Origin: Pseudoxanthomonas wuyuanensis | GTDB taxonomy: Bacteria > Pseudomonadota > Gammaproteobacteria > Xanthomonadales > Xanthomonadaceae | Direction of reading: 5' to 3' | Assembly (NCBI RefSeq): GCF_900215535.1 | Contig: NZ_OCND01000001.1 | Coordinates: 992,001 to 1,056,000, forward strand | DNA: 64,000 bases | Shown here: one piece after another, positions 24,554 to 36,753 of the stretch | How the letters are laid out: each line of letters opens with the position of its first letter | Numbering within the stretch: the stretch's first letter is position 1 | Program-made: the position numbers and the translations under genes | Notes under the pieces: model-generated | The model's input: only the letters and a program-made list of their open reading frames with translations | Database searches by the model: none | What the model was told of the DNA's origin: nothing

Positions 24554-27301
24554 TCACGTCCCGGCGCCAGCGAGCGCGCCCCTGGCGCGCTTGATGGCCA
24601 GGCGGATCTGCTTCTCGGTTTCGATGAGGGCAAACAGCGCCACGCCCACGCCGAAAATAAGCACGCCATCGGCCAGCGGTATCGGTTCGGTCGCGAAGAT
24701 GGCCTGCAGCGGCGGCAGGTAGGTAATGGCGAACTGCGCCGCGGTGACCGCAATCACCGTTGCCCACACGACCCGGGTGCCGCGTACCGCCTTCCAGGTC
24801 AGCGATGTGCCGTAGATGTTGCGGATGAAGAACAGATGGAAGATTTCCATCGCCACCAGCGTGTTGAGCGCCATCGTCCGCGCCAGATCCACCGAGTAGC
24901 CCTTGTCCAGCGCATAGCTGAAGATTCCGAACACCCCGCACAGGAACAGCACCGCCACCAGCACGATGTGCCACACCAGCTCGCCGCCGATCAGCGATTC
25001 GTCGCGGGCGCGCGGCGGCCGGCGCATGGTGTTCTCCTCGGTGGGTTCGAAGGCCAGCGCGATGCCCAGCGTTGCCGCGGTGATCAGGTTGATCCACAGG
25101 ATCTGCAGCGCCGTCACCGGCAGCGTCATGCCGAACAGCAGCGCCACAATGATGCTCAGCGCCTCGCCCGCGTTGGTGGGCAAGGTCCAGCTGATGACCT
25201 TCTTGATGTTGTCGTAGACGGTGCGGCCCTCGCGCACGGCACTGACGATGGAGGCGAAGTTGTCGTCGGCCAGCACCAGTTCGGCCGCTTCCTTGGCCGC
25301 CTCGCTGCCTTTGAGGCCCATCGCGATTCCGGCGTCGGCGCGTTTCAGCGCCGGCGCGTCGTTGACGCCATCGCCGGTCATGGCCACGATCATGCCGTGC
25401 GACTGCAGCGCCATCACCAGGCGCAGCTTGTGTTCGGGGCTGGTGCGGGCAAAGACGTCGCAATCCAGCACGGCCGCCTTCAGCGCCGCATCGTTCATGT
25501 TGTCGAGATCGGCACCGGTGAGCGCCGAATCGGGATCCCGCAACCCGATCTGGGCGCCGATGGCGGCGGCCGTCCGGGCGTGATCGCCGGTAATCATCTT
25601 CACCCGGATGCCGGCGCCATGGCATTCCTGCACTGCCGCCACGGCCTCGGCCCTGGGCGGGTCGATCATTCCCACCATGCCCAGCAGGGTCAGCGTGCCC
25701 TCCACATCGCTGTGCTCCAGCACGGTGTGCTCCGGCGGCACCGCTCTGACCGCAAAAGCCAGCACGCGCTGGCCGCGTGCGGCAATCCGGTCCGCTTCCC
25801 GGTTCCAGTAGCCAGCATCCAACGGCTCGCTGCCGCCTGCCGCCGCACGCTGGTCGCGGCACATGGCGACGATCCGCTCCGGGGCGCCTTTGACGAAGAC
25901 GAAGGCATGGCGCTGGTGGTCATGGCATAGCGTGGCCATGAAACGATGCTGCGAATCGAAGGCAATGGCATCGGTGCGGGTCCAGCCAGCCTGGTGCCTG
26001 CGGACCTCGGTGCCGAGCTTGCCGGAGAAAGCCAGCAAGGCGCCTTCCATCGGGTCGCCTTCCACCGCCCAGACGCCGTCGCGCTCGCGCAATGCGGCGT
26101 CGTTGCACAGCGCGCTGGCACGCGCCAGCTCGCCCAGCACCGCGTGCTCGCGCGCGTCCACGTCGGCCTGGTCCAGCCTGATGGCCCCCTTGGGCTCGTA
26201 ACCGGTACCGTCCAGACCAAAAAGGTGCTGCGATGTCACGACCGATGCGACCATCATTTCATTGCGGGTCAGCGTGCCGGTCTTGTCGGTGCAGATGACC
26301 GATACCGCGCCGATGGTTTCAATGGCCGGCAGCCTGCGGACGATGGCGTTGCGCCTGGCCATCGATTGCACGCCGATGGCCAGGGTGATGGTCAACACTG
26401 CAGGCAGGCCTTCCGGTATCGCCGCAACCGACAGGCCCACCACCACCATGAACATCTCGCTGAACTCGTGCTTGCCCAGAAAATAGCCATAGGCAAGCAG
26501 CAGCGCGGCAATCAGCAGAATCAGCACCGTCAGCCAGCGTGCGAACACCCCCATCTGCCTGACCAGCGGCGTGGTAAGTATTTCCACCGTCGACAGCAGG
26601 CTGCTGATGCGGCCGATCTCGGTGGCGGCACCGGTCGCCACCACCACGCCGCGGCCCTGGCCGGAGGCCACCAGGGTGCCGCTGAACGCCATGCCGGCAC
26701 GATCGCCCAGCGCCGCGTCGGCGGCGGCCGCTTCGATGCGCTTTTCGACCGGCACCGATTCGCCGGTGAGGATGGCCTCCTGCACGGACATGCCGTAAGC
26801 CGAAAGCAGCCGCAGATCCGCGGGCACCTTGTCGCCGGCCTCCAGCAGCACGATGTCGCCGGGCACCAACGCTTCTCCGTCGACGCTGCAGCGCTCGCCA
26901 TCGCGCAGCACGTTGGCGCGCGGCGCCAGCATCTGGCGGATGGCATCCATCGCCTTTTCGGCCTTGCCCTCCTGGATGAAGCCGATGACGGCGTTGACGA
27001 TGACCACCGCCAGAATCACAGCCGTGTCGATCAGATGATCCAGCAATGCCGTAACGATGGCGGCGCCAAGCAGAACGTAGATCAGGATGTTGTGGAACTG
27101 CAGCAGGAAACGGACCAGCACGCTGCGCTTCCTGCCTTCGGGCAGGCGATTGGGGCCATGACTCTTCAGCCGGGCCCCGGCCTCGTCCTGGCTGAGACCG
27201 GCAGGCGCGGTCTTCAGCGCCTGCAGCACCTCCTCCACCGGACGGTCGTGCCATGAAGCCTGCGGTGCTTGCGTTGGTTGCTGCTGCACGTTCGTTGCCA
27301 C
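24554..27301 (-). CDS. P2-type cation-transporting ATPase
   Basis: A 915-residue P-type ATPase. It has an N-terminal cation ATPase domain, actuator motif LTGESVPVEK (178-187), TM4 ion site PEGLP (296-300), phosphorylated Asp339 in CDKTGTLT-type ICTDKTGTLTRNEM, and hinge MTGDGVNDAPALKRAD. Six C-terminal helices complete the P2 (Ca2+/Na+ or related) layout. The PEGLPAVLT ion site favours Ca2+-like P2A pumps, but proton or other cations are possible. It lies downstream of phosphoketolase on the same strand, across a strong inverted repeat. Genes of this type recur beside phosphoketolase/acetate kinase modules. Confidence 0.92.
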   Translation of the reverse strand: MATNVQQQPTQAPQASWHDRPVEEVLQALKTAPAGLSQDEAGARLKSHGPNRLPEGRKRSVLVRFLLQFHNILIYVLLGAAIVTALLDHLIDTAVILAVVIVNAVIGFIQEGKAEKAMDAIRQMLAPRANVLRDGERCSVDGEALVPGDIVLLEAGDKVPADLRLLSAYGMSVQEAILTGESVPVEKRIEAAAADAALGDRAGMAFSGTLVASGQGRGVVVATGAATEIGRISSLLSTVEILTTPLVRQMGVFARWLTVLILLIAALLLAYGYFLGKHEFSEMFMVVVGLSVAAIPEGLPAVLTITLAIGVQSMARRNAIVRRLPAIETIGAVSVICTDKTGTLTRNEMMVASVVTSQHLFGLDGTGYEPKGAIRLDQADVDAREHAVLGELARASALCNDAALRERDGVWAVEGDPMEGALLAFSGKLGTEVRRHQAGWTRTDAIAFDSQHRFMATLCHDHQRHAFVFVKGAPERIVAMCRDQRAAAGGSEPLDAGYWNREADRIAARGQRVLAFAVRAVPPEHTVLEHSDVEGTLTLLGMVGMIDPPRAEAVAAVQECHGAGIRVKMITGDHARTAAAIGAQIGLRDPDSALTGADLDNMNDAALKAAVLDCDVFARTSPEHKLRLVMALQSHGMIVAMTGDGVNDAPALKRADAGIAMGLKGSEAAKEAAELVLADDNFASIVSAVREGRTVYDNIKKVISWTLPTNAGEALSIIVALLFGMTLPVTALQILWINLITAATLGIALAFEPTEENTMRRPPRARDESLIGGELVWHIVLVAVLFLCGVFGIFSYALDKGYSVDLARTMALNTLVAMEIFHLFFIRNIYGTSLTWKAVRGTRVVWATVIAVTAAQFAITYLPPLQAIFATEPIPLADGVLIFGVGVALFALIETEKQIRLAIKRARGALAGAGT

Positions 27302-27317
27302 CTTTGTCGGATCCCAC

Positions 27318-27426
27318 TAGGAGCGAGGAACGAGTGGAGAGGAGTGAGAAACGAGTGAAAGCGACTCCTCACTTCTCACTCCTCATCTCTCGTTTCTCGT
27401 TCCTCTCCACTCGTTCCTCGCTCCTA
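27318..27426. repeat. inverted repeat built of degenerate heptamers
   Basis: Two arms (27318-27355 and 27389-27426) match at 36 of 38 positions as reverse complements and could form a long hairpin. Each arm is itself a string of 7-bp units (AGGAGCG, AGGAACG, AGTGGAG, AGGAGTG). The right arm includes the stop codon of phosphoketolase. It may weaken read-through from phosphoketolase into the ATPase gene or stabilise the upstream mRNA. A related array lies at 32868. Confidence 0.85.
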
Positions 27427-29817
27427 CCCATCCCACCGCCAGTCACGTATCTCCGGCATGTCCTCTCCGTGCGCCCGGATATACGCATGGTGTTCGCTGA
27501 GCTTGTCTTGCATCAGCTGTTTCAGCGCCACGCCTGCCGGCCCCGTCCCCGGCACCCGCTCGATCACGCTTTGCACCAGATGGAAACGGTCCAGCCCGTT
27601 CAGCACGGTCATATCGAACGGGGTCGTCGTCGTGCCTTCCTCGTTGTAGCCGCGCACATGCAGATTGCGGTGGTTGGTGCGGCGGTAGCTCAGCCGGTGA
27701 ATCGTCCACGGGTAGCCGTGGTAGGCGAAGAGCACCGGCTTGCTTTCGGTGAACAACGCATCGAACTCGGCATCGGACAGGCCATGCGGGTGATTTTCGC
27801 GGGGCTGCAGCGTCATCAGGTCGACCACATTGACGACGCGGATTTTCAGCTCGGGCAGGTGCTGGCGCAGGATGCTGACCGCGGCCAGCGTCTCCAGCGT
27901 CGGGGCATCACCGGCGCAGGCCATCACCACGTCGGGTTCGCCATCGCCGCAGTTCGAAGCCCAGTCCCAGACGCCGAGTCCGGCCTTGCAGTGGACTACC
28001 GCCTGTTCCATCGGCAGCCACTGCCACAGCGGCGGCTTGCCGGCGACGATGATGTTGATGCGATCCCAGGTCCTGAGCACATGGTCGGTCACGCACAGCA
28101 GCGTGTTGGCGTCCGGCGGCAGATAGACCCGCACAATGTCGGCCTTCTTGTTCAGCGCGACATCGATGAAACCGGGATCCTGATGGCTGAAGCCGTTGTG
28201 TTCCTGATGCCAGACGTGGCTGGTCAGCAGATAGTTCAGCGAGGCGATCGGCCGCCGCCAGGGAATCTCGCGGCTGGCATCCAGCCATTTGGCATGCTGG
28301 TTGAACATCGAATCGACGATGTGGATGAACGCCTCGTAGCACGAGAACAGGCCATGCCTGCCGGTCAGCAGGTAGCCCTCCAGCCAGCCTTGGCAGGTAT
28401 GCTCGGACAGGATTTCCAGCACGCGGCCGTCACGCCCAAGGTAGGTGTCCTCCTCGAGAATCGTTTCCATCCAGGCGCGCGCGGTCACCTTGAAGACATC
28501 CTGCAGCCGGTTCGAGGCGGTCTCGTCCGGGCCGACGATGCGGAAATTGCGCGCGCCGGCATTGGCCTGCATGACCGCACGCAGGAAATCGCCCATCGCC
28601 CGGGTGGCTTCGGCCTTGACCGTGCCGGGCTGCGAAAAAGCGATCGCCTGTTCGCCCACATCGGGCATTTGCAGCGTCTTGCGCAGTAGGCCGCCATTGG
28701 CATGCGGGTTGGCGCTCATGCGCCGCACGCCAGCAGGCGCGGTTGCGCGGATTTCGGCCACCGGCGCGCCTGATGCGTCGAACAGTTCCTGCGGCCGATA
28801 GCTGCGCAGCCAGTCCTCCAGCAGCTTCAGATGTTCGGCGTTGCCGGCCAGGCCGGACAACGGCACCTGGTGCGAGCGCCAGAACCCTTCCGTCTTCAGC
28901 CCATCCACCTGCTTGGGCCCGGTCCAGCCCTTGGGGCTGCGCAGGATGATCATCGGCCAACGCGGACGCGCCTGCCCGGTTGGCGGCTCCGCGCGCGCCG
29001 TCGCCTGGATGCCGCGGATACGCGCCATGGCATCGTCCAGCACCGCCGCCATGCGCTGGTGCATCGCTTCGGGCTCATCGCCCTCCACCAGCAGCGGTTC
29101 GTAGCCGTAACCGACGAACAGCGCGCGCAGTTCCTCGTCGGGGATGCGCGACAGGATGGTCGGGTTGGCGATCTTGTAGCCGTTGAGATGCAGGATCGGC
29201 AGCACCGCGCCATCGTGTTGCGGGTTCAGGAACTTGTTCGAATGCCAGGCCGCGGCCAACGGCCCGGTCTCGGCTTCGCCATCGCCGACCACACAGGCGA
29301 CGACCAAATCGGGATTGTCGAAGGCCGCACCGAACGCATGCGACAACGCGTAGCCCAGTTCGCCGCCTTCGTGGATGGAACCAGGCACATCCGGCGCGGC
29401 ATGGCTGGGAATGCCGCCCGGGAACGAGAATTGCCGGAACAGTTTCCGCATCCCGTCCTCATCCAGGGAAACGTCCGGATTCAGCTCGCTGTAGGTGCCT
29501 TCCAGATAGGTATTGGCCACCATCGCCGGGCCGCCATGCCCCGGTCCGCAGACATAGATGATGTCCACGTCCTGCATCCGGATGATCCGGTTCAGGTGCG
29601 CATAGATGAAGCTCAACCCCGGCGAGGTGCCCCAATGCCCCAGCAACCTGGGCTTGACGTGCTCGATGCGCAAGGGCTCGCGCAGCAGCGGATTGTCGAG
29701 CAGGTAGATCTGGCCGACGGTCAGGTAGTTGGCTGCCCGCCACCAGGCATCGAGCCGACGCAGTTCGGATTCCGGCAGCCGGTGGGACTCGGTGGGTGCG
29801 GCGGCGTTCTGGGCCAT
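27424..29817 (-). CDS. xfp: phosphoketolase (xylulose-5-P / fructose-6-P)
   Basis: A 797-residue thiamine-diphosphate enzyme that splits xylulose-5-P or fructose-6-P with phosphate to acetyl phosphate plus glyceraldehyde-3-P or erythrose-4-P. Family signatures seen are [32 protein letters not shown] and [15 protein letters not shown]; the C-terminal domain has [18 protein letters not shown] at 29817 has AGGAG 9 nt upstream. An FNR-type promoter lies about 150 bp upstream. With pta-ackA in the same region this gives a glycolytic shunt yielding ATP without oxidation. Confidence 0.95.
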   Translation of the reverse strand: MAQNAAAPTESHRLPESELRRLDAWWRAANYLTVGQIYLLDNPLLREPLRIEHVKPRLLGHWGTSPGLSFIYAHLNRIIRMQDVDIIYVCGPGHGGPAMVANTYLEGTYSELNPDVSLDEDGMRKLFRQFSFPGGIPSHAAPDVPGSIHEGGELGYALSHAFGAAFDNPDLVVACVVGDGEAETGPLAAAWHSNKFLNPQHDGAVLPILHLNGYKIANPTILSRIPDEELRALFVGYGYEPLLVEGDEPEAMHQRMAAVLDDAMARIRGIQATARAEPPTGQARPRWPMIILRSPKGWTGPKQVDGLKTEGFWRSHQVPLSGLAGNAEHLKLLEDWLRSYRPQELFDASGAPVAEIRATAPAGVRRMSANPHANGGLLRKTLQMPDVGEQAIAFSQPGTVKAEATRAMGDFLRAVMQANAGARNFRIVGPDETASNRLQDVFKVTARAWMETILEEDTYLGRDGRVLEILSEHTCQGWLEGYLLTGRHGLFSCYEAFIHIVDSMFNQHAKWLDASREIPWRRPIASLNYLLTSHVWHQEHNGFSHQDPGFIDVALNKKADIVRVYLPPDANTLLCVTDHVLRTWDRINIIVAGKPPLWQWLPMEQAVVHCKAGLGVWDWASNCGDGEPDVVMACAGDAPTLETLAAVSILRQHLPELKIRVVNVVDLMTLQPRENHPHGLSDAEFDALFTESKPVLFAYHGYPWTIHRLSYRRTNHRNLHVRGYNEEGTTTTPFDMTVLNGLDRFHLVQSVIERVPGTGPAGVALKQLMQDKLSEHHAYIRAHGEDMPEIRDWRWDG

Positions 29818-29973
29818 GGTACGGCTCCTGGAGGCTTCGTACTCGTATGAGGACGATGGACTGGGTTCTGCGACGCAGCAAACGCTTCGCCAACGACCTG
29901 CAGCGAAACGTGCCGGCATTCCGCGCTTGCGATACCTGGCGCGGTTCACCGCCTACCGGCATCTGGCAAGGCG

Positions 29974-30015
29974 ATTGTCGCAGGCCCGCGATGACGAAGC
30001 GTTGACCTGAGTCAA
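29974..30015 (-). promoter_or_regulatory. class II FNR/ANR-type promoter of phosphoketolase
   Basis: On the minus strand a palindrome TTGACTCAGGTCAA (30002-30015) is followed after exactly 22 bp by the -10-like GACAAT (29974-29979). That spacing puts the palindrome centre at about -41.5, the position used by FNR at class II promoters. The box differs from the TTGAT-N4-ATCAA consensus only at the innermost pair, a change tolerated by FNR-family regulators. It implies induction when oxygen is low. Confidence 0.6.
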
Positions 30016-30130
30016 TACCTGTCGCGCGCGCGGCGAAGAAGCGCAGACCTCGAACCACGGCCGCTCTGCCGTACCTGGCCGCAGCCCTCTTCCGGGCCTG
30101 ATCGTCGCCCCGGCCCGCGAACGATCGTGA

Positions 30131-30180
30131 GCGGCTTCAGCCGCGACGCCCCTGCAGCAGAGAGTCGCGGCTGAAGCCGC
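30131..30180. repeat. REP-like inverted repeat
   Basis: Perfect 17-bp arms (GCGGCTTCAGCCGCGAC at 30131-30147 and its reverse complement at 30164-30180) surround a 16-bp centre. Each arm holds a smaller palindrome (GCGGCTTCAGCCGC). Hairpins of this sequence type are common between genes in Xanthomonadaceae and in Pseudomonas. It lies downstream of the aldo/keto reductase and may act as a transcript end. Confidence 0.8.
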
Positions 30181-30238
30181 TTCAACACCCTCTACCGTTT
30201 CGGGGCCGGTTCACCGCCGCAAAGGGGGGATTCGACGA

Positions 30239-31225
30239 TCACCAGCGGGCGTGTACGTACCGCTTGATGTCTTCCTCGTAGATCCGCGCCACCGCTTCCA
30301 TGACTTCGTCCGACAGCGGCGGCAGATCGGCCGCGGCGACATTGGCCAGTGCCTGTCGTGGATTGCGCGCGCCTGGAATGACGACGGTGACCGCGTCGAA
30401 CATCAGGATCCAGCGCAGCGCCAGCTGCGCCATCGTCGCATCGCCGGAAACCAGCGGGCGAATCCGCTCCACCGCGGCCAGGCCAACCTCATAAGGCACG
30501 CCGGAAAAGGTCTCGCCCACATCGAAGGCTTCGCCGTGGCGGTTGAACTGGCGGTGATCGGTATTCTCGAAGCGGGTGTCATGGGTGAACTTGCCGCTGA
30601 GCAGGCCGCTGGCCAGCGGCACCCGCGCGATGATCGCCACACCGCGTTCCTGTGCCTGCCGGAACAAGCGTTCGGCAGGGCGTAGACGGAACATGTTGAA
30701 GACGATCTGCACGCTGACCACGCCCGGGTATTCGATCGCCTTCAGCGCCTCCTCGACACGCTCGACGCTGACCCCGTACTGGCGAATCTTGCCCTGCTCG
30801 ACCAGCCGCTCCATCCGCTCGAACGCTTCTGGGTGGTAGTACAGGTCGGTCGGCGGACAATGCAGTTGCACCAGATCCAGGCTGTCGGTATCCAGATTCC
30901 GCAGGCTGCGGTCGATAAAGGCGTTGAGGTTCTCCTCGCTGTAGCCGGCGACGGTCTGCTGCGGCAGGCGGCGGCCGGCCTTGGTCGCCACGAATGGCCG
31001 CGCGCCGCCGCGCTCCTTCAGCACCCGCGCGATCAGGCGTTCGGAATGGCCATCGCCATAGACGTCGGCGGTATCGATGAAATCGACGCCGGCATCGAGC
31101 GCCGCATGCAAAGCGGCGACGGCCTCATCGTCATCCACCCGTCCCCAGGCATCGCCGATGGCCCACGCGCCGAAACCGATCTCGCCAACGCTGCGGCCGC
31201 TGCGGCCGAATGGTCTGGAACGCAT
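30239..31225 (-). CDS. aldo/keto reductase
   Basis: A 328-residue NADPH-dependent TIM-barrel reductase. The catalytic tetrad is in place: Asp and Tyr in FIDTADVYGDGHSE, Lys in VATKAGRR and His in LVQLHCPP. The C-terminal WILMFDAVTVVIPGARNP is the typical cofactor-binding end of the AKR (YhdN/Tas-like) group. ATG at 31225 has AGGA 8 nt upstream; a longer frame to 31375 is rejected. It follows guaA by 76 bp on the same strand. The substrate is unknown; small aldehydes are likely. Confidence 0.9.
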   Translation of the reverse strand: MRSRPFGRSGRSVGEIGFGAWAIGDAWGRVDDDEAVAALHAALDAGVDFIDTADVYGDGHSERLIARVLKERGGARPFVATKAGRRLPQQTVAGYSEENLNAFIDRSLRNLDTDSLDLVQLHCPPTDLYYHPEAFERMERLVEQGKIRQYGVSVERVEEALKAIEYPGVVSVQIVFNMFRLRPAERLFRQAQERGVAIIARVPLASGLLSGKFTHDTRFENTDHRQFNRHGEAFDVGETFSGVPYEVGLAAVERIRPLVSGDATMAQLALRWILMFDAVTVVIPGARNPRQALANVAAADLPPLSDEVMEAVARIYEEDIKRYVHARW

Positions 31226-31301
31226 CTGTTCTTTCCTGTGCTTGGCCGGTTCAGATCTTGCCGGAAGGCTCACCTGCCCGATGACATCGCCGCGAGCCGG
31301 A

Positions 31302-32867
<1,566 letters not shown>

Positions 32868-32980
32868 TGAGCGAGAAACGAGTGGAGAGGAGTGAGAAGT
32901 GAGTAAAAGCGGGGACCGGAAAGAGAAGAGGAGTGTCGAAGCTTTCCTCGCTCCTCACTCCTCTTCACTCACTCCTTGCT
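32868..32980. repeat. heptamer-repeat inverted array between guaB and guaA
   Basis: The left half (from 32868) and right half (to 32980) are imperfect reverse complements made of GAG/AGTGGAG/AGGAGTG-type heptamers. A stretch of about 20 bp (CGAGTGGAGAGGAGTGAGAA) is shared with the left arm of the array at 27318, showing the two belong to one repeat family. The whole spacer between the two gua genes is this element. Confidence 0.75.
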
Positions 32981-34468
<1,488 letters not shown>

Positions 34469-34541
34469 TTATACCCTGATCCGCGCCGTTTCCGCCGCCT
34501 TCATATCCGGAATGTTGCTTTTCCCTGTCGTGGTCTGTCCT

Positions 34542-34608
34542 TGTAGGAGCGACGTGAGTCGCGATGAAGCTTCCCCGCCGCTTTTTCGCGACTCACGTCG
34601 CTCCTACA
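34542..34608. repeat. perfect inverted repeat upstream of guaB
   Basis: Perfect 23-bp arms at 34542-34564 and 34586-34608, beginning TGTAGGAGCGACGTGAGTCG, with a 21-bp centre. It lies between the folD stop and guaB and could form a long hairpin ending folD transcription. The same TGTAGGAGCGACGTGAGT sequence starts the repeat at 35538, on the other side of folD. Confidence 0.85.
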
Positions 34609-34620
34609 CAAGTCGACGTC

Positions 34621-35484
34621 TCAGAGCGTACCGGAAGCCTCGGCCGCTTCCAGCGTGTTCTGCATCAGGGTGGCCACCGTCATCGGCCCGACCCCGCCGG
34701 GAACCGGCGTGATCCAGCTGGCCCGCTGCGCGGCAGCGTCGAAGCCGACATCGCCGACCAGGCGGCCGTCTTCCAGCCGGTTGATGCCCACGTCGATGAC
34801 CACCGCACCGGGTTTGATCCATTCCCCCGGGACAAGCCCGGGCCGGCCGACCGCCACCACCAGGATGTCGGCATCGCCAACCCGGTCGCGCAGCACGTCC
34901 GGCGGAGTGAATTTATGGCAGCTGGTCACCGTGCAGCCGGCGATCAGCAGTTCCAGCGCCATCGGCCGGCCGACATGGTTGCTGACCCCCACGATGGTGG
35001 CGTTCTGCCCGCGCACCGGGCGGTCGGTATAGGCCAGCAGCGTGGTGATGCCGCGCGGCGTGCACGGGCGCAGGCCGAACTGGCGCAACGCCAGATGGCC
35101 GACGTTTTCCGGGTGGAACCCGTCCACGTCCTTGCGCGGGTCGATCCGGTGGATCAGCCGGCTGGCGTCGGGAATGCCCGGCAGCGGCAACTGCACCAGG
35201 ATGCCGTGGATTTTCGGATCGGCGTTGAGCCGGTCGATCAGCGCCAGCAGTTCGGCTTCGCCGGTGCCGGCGGGCAAATCGTAGTCGAACGCGCGGATGC
35301 CGACTTTTTCCGCCGCCCGCCGCTTGTTGCGCACATAGACTGCCGATGCCGGGTCGCCGCCGACCAGCACCACCGCCAGCCCCGGCCGCTCCAGGCCCGC
35401 AGCCAGGCGCGCATCCACCCTCGCCTTCAGTTGATCGAGCAGGTTTTCGGCAACGCTGCGGCCGTCCAGGATACGCGCGGTCAT
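34621..35484 (-). CDS. folD: bifunctional methylenetetrahydrofolate dehydrogenase/cyclohydrolase
   Basis: A 287-residue FolD making 10-formyl-THF from 5,10-methylene-THF. Catalytic Tyr50 and Lys54 are in [13 protein letters not shown], and the NADP motif is [12 protein letters not shown] (the usual xGRSxxVGxP). The C-terminal active-site segment is [18 protein letters not shown] at 35484 is preceded by the divergent spacer with a hairpin repeat. It supplies C1 units for purine synthesis, which fits its place beside guaB. Confidence 0.95.
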   Translation of the reverse strand: MTARILDGRSVAENLLDQLKARVDARLAAGLERPGLAVVLVGGDPASAVYVRNKRRAAEKVGIRAFDYDLPAGTGEAELLALIDRLNADPKIHGILVQLPLPGIPDASRLIHRIDPRKDVDGFHPENVGHLALRQFGLRPCTPRGITTLLAYTDRPVRGQNATIVGVSNHVGRPMALELLIAGCTVTSCHKFTPPDVLRDRVGDADILVVAVGRPGLVPGEWIKPGAVVIDVGINRLEDGRLVGDVGFDAAAQRASWITPVPGGVGPMTVATLMQNTLEAAEASGTL

Positions 35485-35537
35485 AGGGGAATTCAGGTGT
35501 AAAGTCGCGCGTATTGTCCCCGATTCCCGTTGTCCCG

Positions 35538-35622
35538 TGTAGGAGCGACGTGAGTGGCGACGCTTTATCGGTAAAGCCCCATTGCGACTGACCCGCGCCG
35601 GCATGCCTGCGCGGCTCCTACA
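35538..35622. repeat. hairpin repeat of the TGTAGGAGC family
   Basis: Left end TGTAGGAGCGACGTGAGT (35538) and right end GCTCCTACA (to 35622) form a 9-bp outer inverted repeat around an AT-richer centre. It is a diverged copy of the perfect repeat at 34542, and lies in the folD/DUF1244 divergent spacer, upstream of both genes. Confidence 0.7.
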
Positions 35623-35641
35623 GATACTCTGCGAGATCACC

Positions 35642-35938
35642 ATGACCGACACCACCGCCCTCGAAGCCGCCGCCTTCCGCCGCCTGCTCAAGCACCTCAA
35701 CCAGGATCGCAGCGATGTGCAGAACATCGACCTGATGATCCTGGCCGGCTTCTGCCGCAATTGCCTGGCCGACTGGTACCGCGAGGCGGCCGAGGCCGCC
35801 GGCCAGCCGCTGAGCAAGGACCAGGCCCACGAAGCCATCTACGGCATGCCTTTCGCGCAATGGAAGGCGCAGTTCCAGAAAGAAGCCAGCGCGAAACAGC
35901 TGGCGGCGTTCCAGGCGGCGCAGGCACGCCACGGCTGA
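35642..35938 (+). CDS. DUF1244 family protein
   Basis: A 98-residue cytosolic protein of the small DUF1244 family, with the conserved block [11 protein letters not shown] (cysteines at 39 and 42), a C-x2-C pair within a helix, and [17 protein letters not shown]. The function is unknown. The start at 35642 ([12 protein letters not shown]) is chosen because homologues start at this level. It ends 7 bp before the hydrolase gene. Confidence 0.85.
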   Translation: MTDTTALEAAAFRRLLKHLNQDRSDVQNIDLMILAGFCRNCLADWYREAAEAAGQPLSKDQAHEAIYGMPFAQWKAQFQKEASAKQLAAFQAAQARHG

Positions 35939-35945
35939 AAACGTC

Positions 35946-36743
35946 ATGAGCCGAATATTACTGGCCGCCGCGCTGCTCATCGTCCTGGCCTACGGAGCGC
36001 TCTGCTTCCTGTTGTACCGGCAGCAGCGCGCCCTGATCTATTTTCCCGATGCCACCCGACTGGCGTCCGAGCAAACGGATTTCAGCGTCTCCCGCGATGG
36101 CGCCACCCTGCGTGGCTGGACGGTCAACCCCGGCCAGAGCGATGCGATCCTTTACTTCGGCGGCAATGGCGAAAGCGTCGAGGCCTACCGCGAAACCTTT
36201 GCCGAATGGTTTCCCGATGCCAGCGTCTACCTGCTGGCCTACCGCGGCTATGGCGCCAGCGACGGTCAGCCCAGCGAAACGGCATTGTTCGGCGATGCGC
36301 TGGCGCTGTACGACGCGGTACGTCAGCGCCACCCCGGCGGTTCGATTGCGGTCATCGGCCGCAGTCTGGGCAGCGGCGTGGCCAGCTACCTCGCCTCCCA
36401 GCGGCCGCTGGCGCGGCTGGTGCTGGTCACGCCGTTCGACAGCCTGGCATCGGTCGCCCAGGCGCACTATCCGATCTTTCCGGTGCGCTGGCTGCTGCGC
36501 GATCGCTACGAATCGCTGCGTTACCTGCCGCAGCACCAGGGCGAGTTGCTGGTCCTGCGGGCCGGCCGCGATGAAGTCATCCCCGCGGCCAATACCGACC
36601 GCCTGCTCGCCGGCCTGCCGCAACGGCCGCGGGTGCTGAACATCGCCGAGGCCGGCCACAACGACCTGTCCCTGTTCCCGGCCTACCGCGAGGCTCTGGT
36701 CGGGTTTCTGCGCTCCGGCCCGCCGCCGGCCCCCGGGCCCTGA
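35946..36743 (+). CDS. membrane-anchored alpha/beta hydrolase
   Basis: A 265-residue serine hydrolase of the BEM46/YfhR-type group. An N-terminal anchor helix (about 3-24, LLAAALLIVLAYGALCFLL) is followed by the hydrolase core. The nucleophile Ser140 is in the elbow GRSLGSG, the acid is probably in AGRDEVIP and the histidine is in AGHNDL. The oxyanion stretch YFGGNGE is at 70-76. It follows the DUF1244 gene by 7 bp, probably as an operon, and converges with the KefB-like gene. The substrate is unknown. Confidence 0.88.
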   Translation: MSRILLAAALLIVLAYGALCFLLYRQQRALIYFPDATRLASEQTDFSVSRDGATLRGWTVNPGQSDAILYFGGNGESVEAYRETFAEWFPDASVYLLAYRGYGASDGQPSETALFGDALALYDAVRQRHPGGSIAVIGRSLGSGVASYLASQRPLARLVLVTPFDSLASVAQAHYPIFPVRWLLRDRYESLRYLPQHQGELLVLRAGRDEVIPAANTDRLLAGLPQRPRVLNIAEAGHNDLSLFPAYREALVGFLRSGPPPAPGP

Positions 36744-36753
36744 GTATCGGCGG

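Larger units (their letters stand above)
29818..30238. other. 420-bp region between phosphoketolase and the aldo/keto reductase
   Basis: No gene is supported; plus-strand frames here have biased, shadow-like composition. It contains the phosphoketolase leader, the FNR-type promoter at 29974-30015 and the REP-like hairpin at 30131-30180 that probably ends the aldo/keto reductase transcript. Confidence 0.6.
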
